Positions 6,583 to 7,443 of a stretch of DNA of 7,443 nucleotides are shown piece after piece. The first letter of the stretch is position 1. Each line of letters begins with the position of its first letter. The translations under genes and the position numbers were made by a program. The notes under the pieces are model-generated. The model did not search any database. It was not told the origin of the DNA and saw only the letters and a list, made by a program, of their open reading frames with translations. Source of the DNA: an uncultured Alphaproteobacteria bacterium (GTDB lineage Bacteria; Pseudomonadota; Alphaproteobacteria; Rickettsiales; UBA1997); assembly GCA_903858915.1 (NCBI GenBank), contig CAIOKL010000252.1, positions 1-7,443 of the forward strand, in the 5' to 3' direction.

Positions 6583-7005
6583 TCCATACTCACCAGTTGA
6601 TTAATAATAATCTTCTCAAAACCCATCATAATAATACCCAGGATCCCAATATCCTGGCTAATAATACCCAGGATCACAATATCCTAGCTAATAATACCCT
6701 TAATAATAATACCCATAATAATAATAGTACCCATAATAGTAATAGTACCCATAATAGTAATAGTACCCATAATAGTAATAGTACCCATAATAATAGTAAT
6801 AATATCCAGCATAATAACCTCCTCAATCTTCGCCATAATAATAAGGTTATAATCCATAGAATATCTAGTAAACTACATTTTTACATTATATTTTAGCATT
6901 GCTTAATGCCCGTATTGCACAGCCATTTAATCAATATAAAGTTTCTCACCTTACTAATGTTATAATTGCAAAAGAATAGTTGACAATTTATCCTAATAAA
7001 CTTAA
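6476..7005 (+). CDS. Ciliate-code gene fragment: Q/P/Y-rich protein with C-terminal zinc ribbon
   Basis: This frame holds 44 TAA/TAG codons and no TGA in the roughly 129 codons of 6479-6865. With TAA/TAG as Gln (ciliate nuclear code) it is an open, low-complexity Gln/Pro/Tyr/Ser protein: MDPIQQSSGPQNYN, then VPGMNSPYSPVD, SQQYPGSQYPGQQYPG, five YPQQQ(Q)-type repeats and PPQSSPQQQGYNPQ. CAA and CAG are mixed among the TAA/TAG, as in real ciliate genes. A 29-nt GTA...TAG segment (6868-6896) looks like an intron; splicing it leads into YIAQCPYC, 13 residues, then CYNCKRIVDNL, a CxxC-x13-CxxC zinc ribbon resembling LSD1-type fingers. The ATG at 6476 may be the native start. No TGA ends the frame before 7108, so the true 3' end is probably lost at the join to the next segment. 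Function unknown; the host looks like Paramecium or a relative. Confidence 0.85.
6631..6690 (+). repeat. Two direct 30-bp repeats inside the Q-rich frame
   Basis: 6631-6660 and 6661-6690 are identical except at two positions. Each encodes QYPGSQYPGQ or QYPGSQYPSQ in ciliate code. The first copy contains the short palindrome CCAGGAT-CCCAAT-ATCCTGG (6638-6657), which is simply a by-product of the codons. Copy length is a multiple of three, as expected for a coding repeat. Confidence 0.85.
6717..6788 (+). repeat. Four 18-bp tandem repeats encoding the YPQQQQ motif
   Basis: Four consecutive units of 18 bp end at 6734, 6752, 6770 and 6788. The last three are identical (AATAGTAATAGTACCCAT) and the first differs at one base. 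In ciliate code each unit gives Gln4-Tyr-Pro. Spacings of the ACCC core across 6622-6786 are 15, 30, 30, 15, 18, 18, 18 and 18 bp, all multiples of three, so the array grew under a coding constraint. Copy number is likely to vary between alleles and to be hard to assemble. Confidence 0.9.
6868..6896 (+). other. Probable Paramecium-type spliceosomal intron, 29 nt
   Basis: The segment begins GTAAAC and ends ATTTTAG. Paramecium introns are known to be about 20-34 nt with GTA at the 5' end and TAG at the 3' end. The length is not a multiple of three, and removal joins codon TA|C and moves the reading into a frame with a clean CxxC-x13-CxxC zinc ribbon. The unspliced frame gives no recognisable motif. 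Confidence 0.75.
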
Positions 7006-7010
7006 TTTTA

Positions 7011-7443
7011 ATGCCTGAATTTTCTAAAATAGACATCACTGCCGCGTCAAAATATTCCGATAATCCAATTTCTTCAGAAAATGAAATTTTGGAAACTTCC
7101 GAACAATTGAACCTCAAGCAGCATTATACATCTGCTGACAGTGCAGCTAATGATTTTTATCGCTTTGGTGCCGGAAAAGCCCCCTTTATCAGCGGACCCT
7201 ACCCGGGAATGTACCCGCTGCAGCCCTGGACCATCCGACAGTATGCCGGATTTTCAACGGCCGAAGAGAGCAATGCTTTTTATCGCAGAAATCTGGCAGG
7301 CGGACAAAAGGGACTTTCCGTCGCCTTCGACCTTGCAACACACCGTGGCTACGATTCTGATCATGAGCGTGTTACGGGCGATGTGGGCAAGGCTGGTGTT
7401 GCCATCGATTCGGTGGAGGATATGAAAATCCTTTTCGATCAGA
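7011..7443 (+). CDS. mutB: Methylmalonyl-CoA mutase large subunit, N-terminal part (runs off the end)
   Basis: This is the cobalamin-dependent enzyme that interconverts methylmalonyl-CoA and succinyl-CoA in propionate metabolism. The 144 visible codons hold the start of the substrate-binding TIM barrel: GPYPGMY (62-68), PWTIRQYAGFSTAEESNAF (72-90; Tyr78 matches the active-site tyrosine 89 of the Propionibacterium enzyme), FDLATHRGYDSD (106-117), GDVGKAGVAIDSVEDMKILFD (123-143). ETSEQLNL (28-35) lines up with the family's less conserved N-terminal stretch, so the ATG at 7011 is acceptable. The sequence resembles Bacteroidetes enzymes more than alphaproteobacterial ones. The first ~33 codons are AT-rich and the rest are clearly GC-richer than the rest of the window, so this part probably comes from a different organism. 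The gene would normally continue for about 550 more codons. Confidence 0.93.
   Translation, partial: MPEFSKIDITAASKYSDNPISSENEILETSEQLNLKQHYTSADSAANDFYRFGAGKAPFISGPYPGMYPLQPWTIRQYAGFSTAEESNAFYRRNLAGGQKGLSVAFDLATHRGYDSDHERVTGDVGKAGVAIDSVEDMKILFDQ

Noticed and set aside
6390..6857. Minus-strand frame with MGTITI repeats and a single in-frame TAG at 6684-6686, looking like a broken hydrophobic repeat protein
   Set aside because: It is the antisense of the Q-rich repeat: multiples of three in the array keep any frame open. Its 3' part would also run antisense through ccmB.
6597..6896. Standard-code plus-strand frame giving an Asn/Thr/His/Ser-rich 99-residue protein
   Set aside because: It is a shifted reading of the ciliate Gln/Pro/Tyr codons. 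The real frame is one base over, has the CAA/CAG mix and leads to an intron and a zinc ribbon.
6866..6979. Possible C-terminal tail of a lost bacterial gene (ALLNARIAQPFNQYKVSHL...) ending in TAG at 6977
   Set aside because: Removing the 29-nt intron gives a different frame with a clear CxxC-x13-CxxC zinc ribbon, which explains the same bases better.
6958..7008. Promoter for mutB: extended -10 TGTTATAAT (6958-6966), or TTGACA (6980-6985) with a weak -10
   Set aside because: The extended -10 falls within codons of the zinc ribbon (QCYN), and TTGACA is followed only by a poor TAATTT that would give a leaderless message. Both are probably chance in AT-rich DNA.
7011..7110. Idea that the AT-rich start of mutB is fused from another gene
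   Set aside because: The stretch up to PWTIRQY has the usual length for this family, and ETSEQLNL aligns with the known N-terminal region, so the reading frame seems native. Low GC at the start of a gene is common.
6893..7117. Minus-strand 74-residue frame across the zinc ribbon and mutB start
   Set aside because: It overlaps two better supported coding stretches on the other strand and shows no recognisable motif.

Overview
The window reads as three unlike pieces of DNA joined together. Bases 1 to about 6480 are AT-rich bacterial DNA, most likely from an alphaproteobacterium. The grounds are a CcmB (cytochrome c maturation system I) fragment, an alphaproteobacterial-style TenI/ThiE-like protein, short overlapping genes with little Shine-Dalgarno signal, and GACGCAATCCCAG-type intergenic repeats like those of Rickettsiales-type genomes. 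The order cannot be fixed from sequence alone. De novo purine synthesis (purK) argues against the most reduced Rickettsia-like genomes.

Layout of the bacterial part: 1-570 holds no gene, but has a terminator-like nested palindrome (139-187) and two diverged copies of a structured repeat (about 205-556). On the minus strand, glnA (glutamine synthetase) and purK form a tight operon with 5 bp between them. Upstream of glnA are an AT-rich spacer, a tRNA-Arg(UCU) with a recognisable promoter, and yggS. On the plus strand, a ThiE/TenI-like gene starts on the same CATG as yggS and is coupled by an ATGA overlap to manC (bifunctional mannose-1-phosphate guanylyltransferase / mannose-6-phosphate isomerase). 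manC in turn overlaps a ccmB-like gene that keeps only about its first 80 codons.

From about 6476 the DNA changes character. Read in standard code the stretch to about 6867 looks like stop-ridden microsatellite. In one forward frame it has 44 TAA/TAG codons and no TGA in about 129 codons. With the ciliate nuclear code (TAA/TAG = Gln) that frame is a continuous Gln/Pro/Tyr-rich protein with YPQQQQ repeats. It is followed by a 29-nt GTA...TAG segment of the kind seen as Paramecium introns. Removing it shifts the frame into a CPYC-x13-CYNC zinc ribbon. This is the main finding: a piece of ciliate nuclear gene is embedded in the contig, probably from a host or culture partner.

From about 7011 to the end is the N-terminal 144 codons of a methylmalonyl-CoA mutase large subunit, with much higher GC from about 7110 and a Bacteroidetes-like sequence, so probably a third source. 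The simplest explanation for 6476-7011 is a chimera made during amplification or assembly, perhaps of a ciliate cell with its bacteria. Genuine transfer into a bacterial genome is the less likely alternative. The complete genes in 571-6257 look normal and trustworthy; gene order across 6476-7011 should not be trusted.
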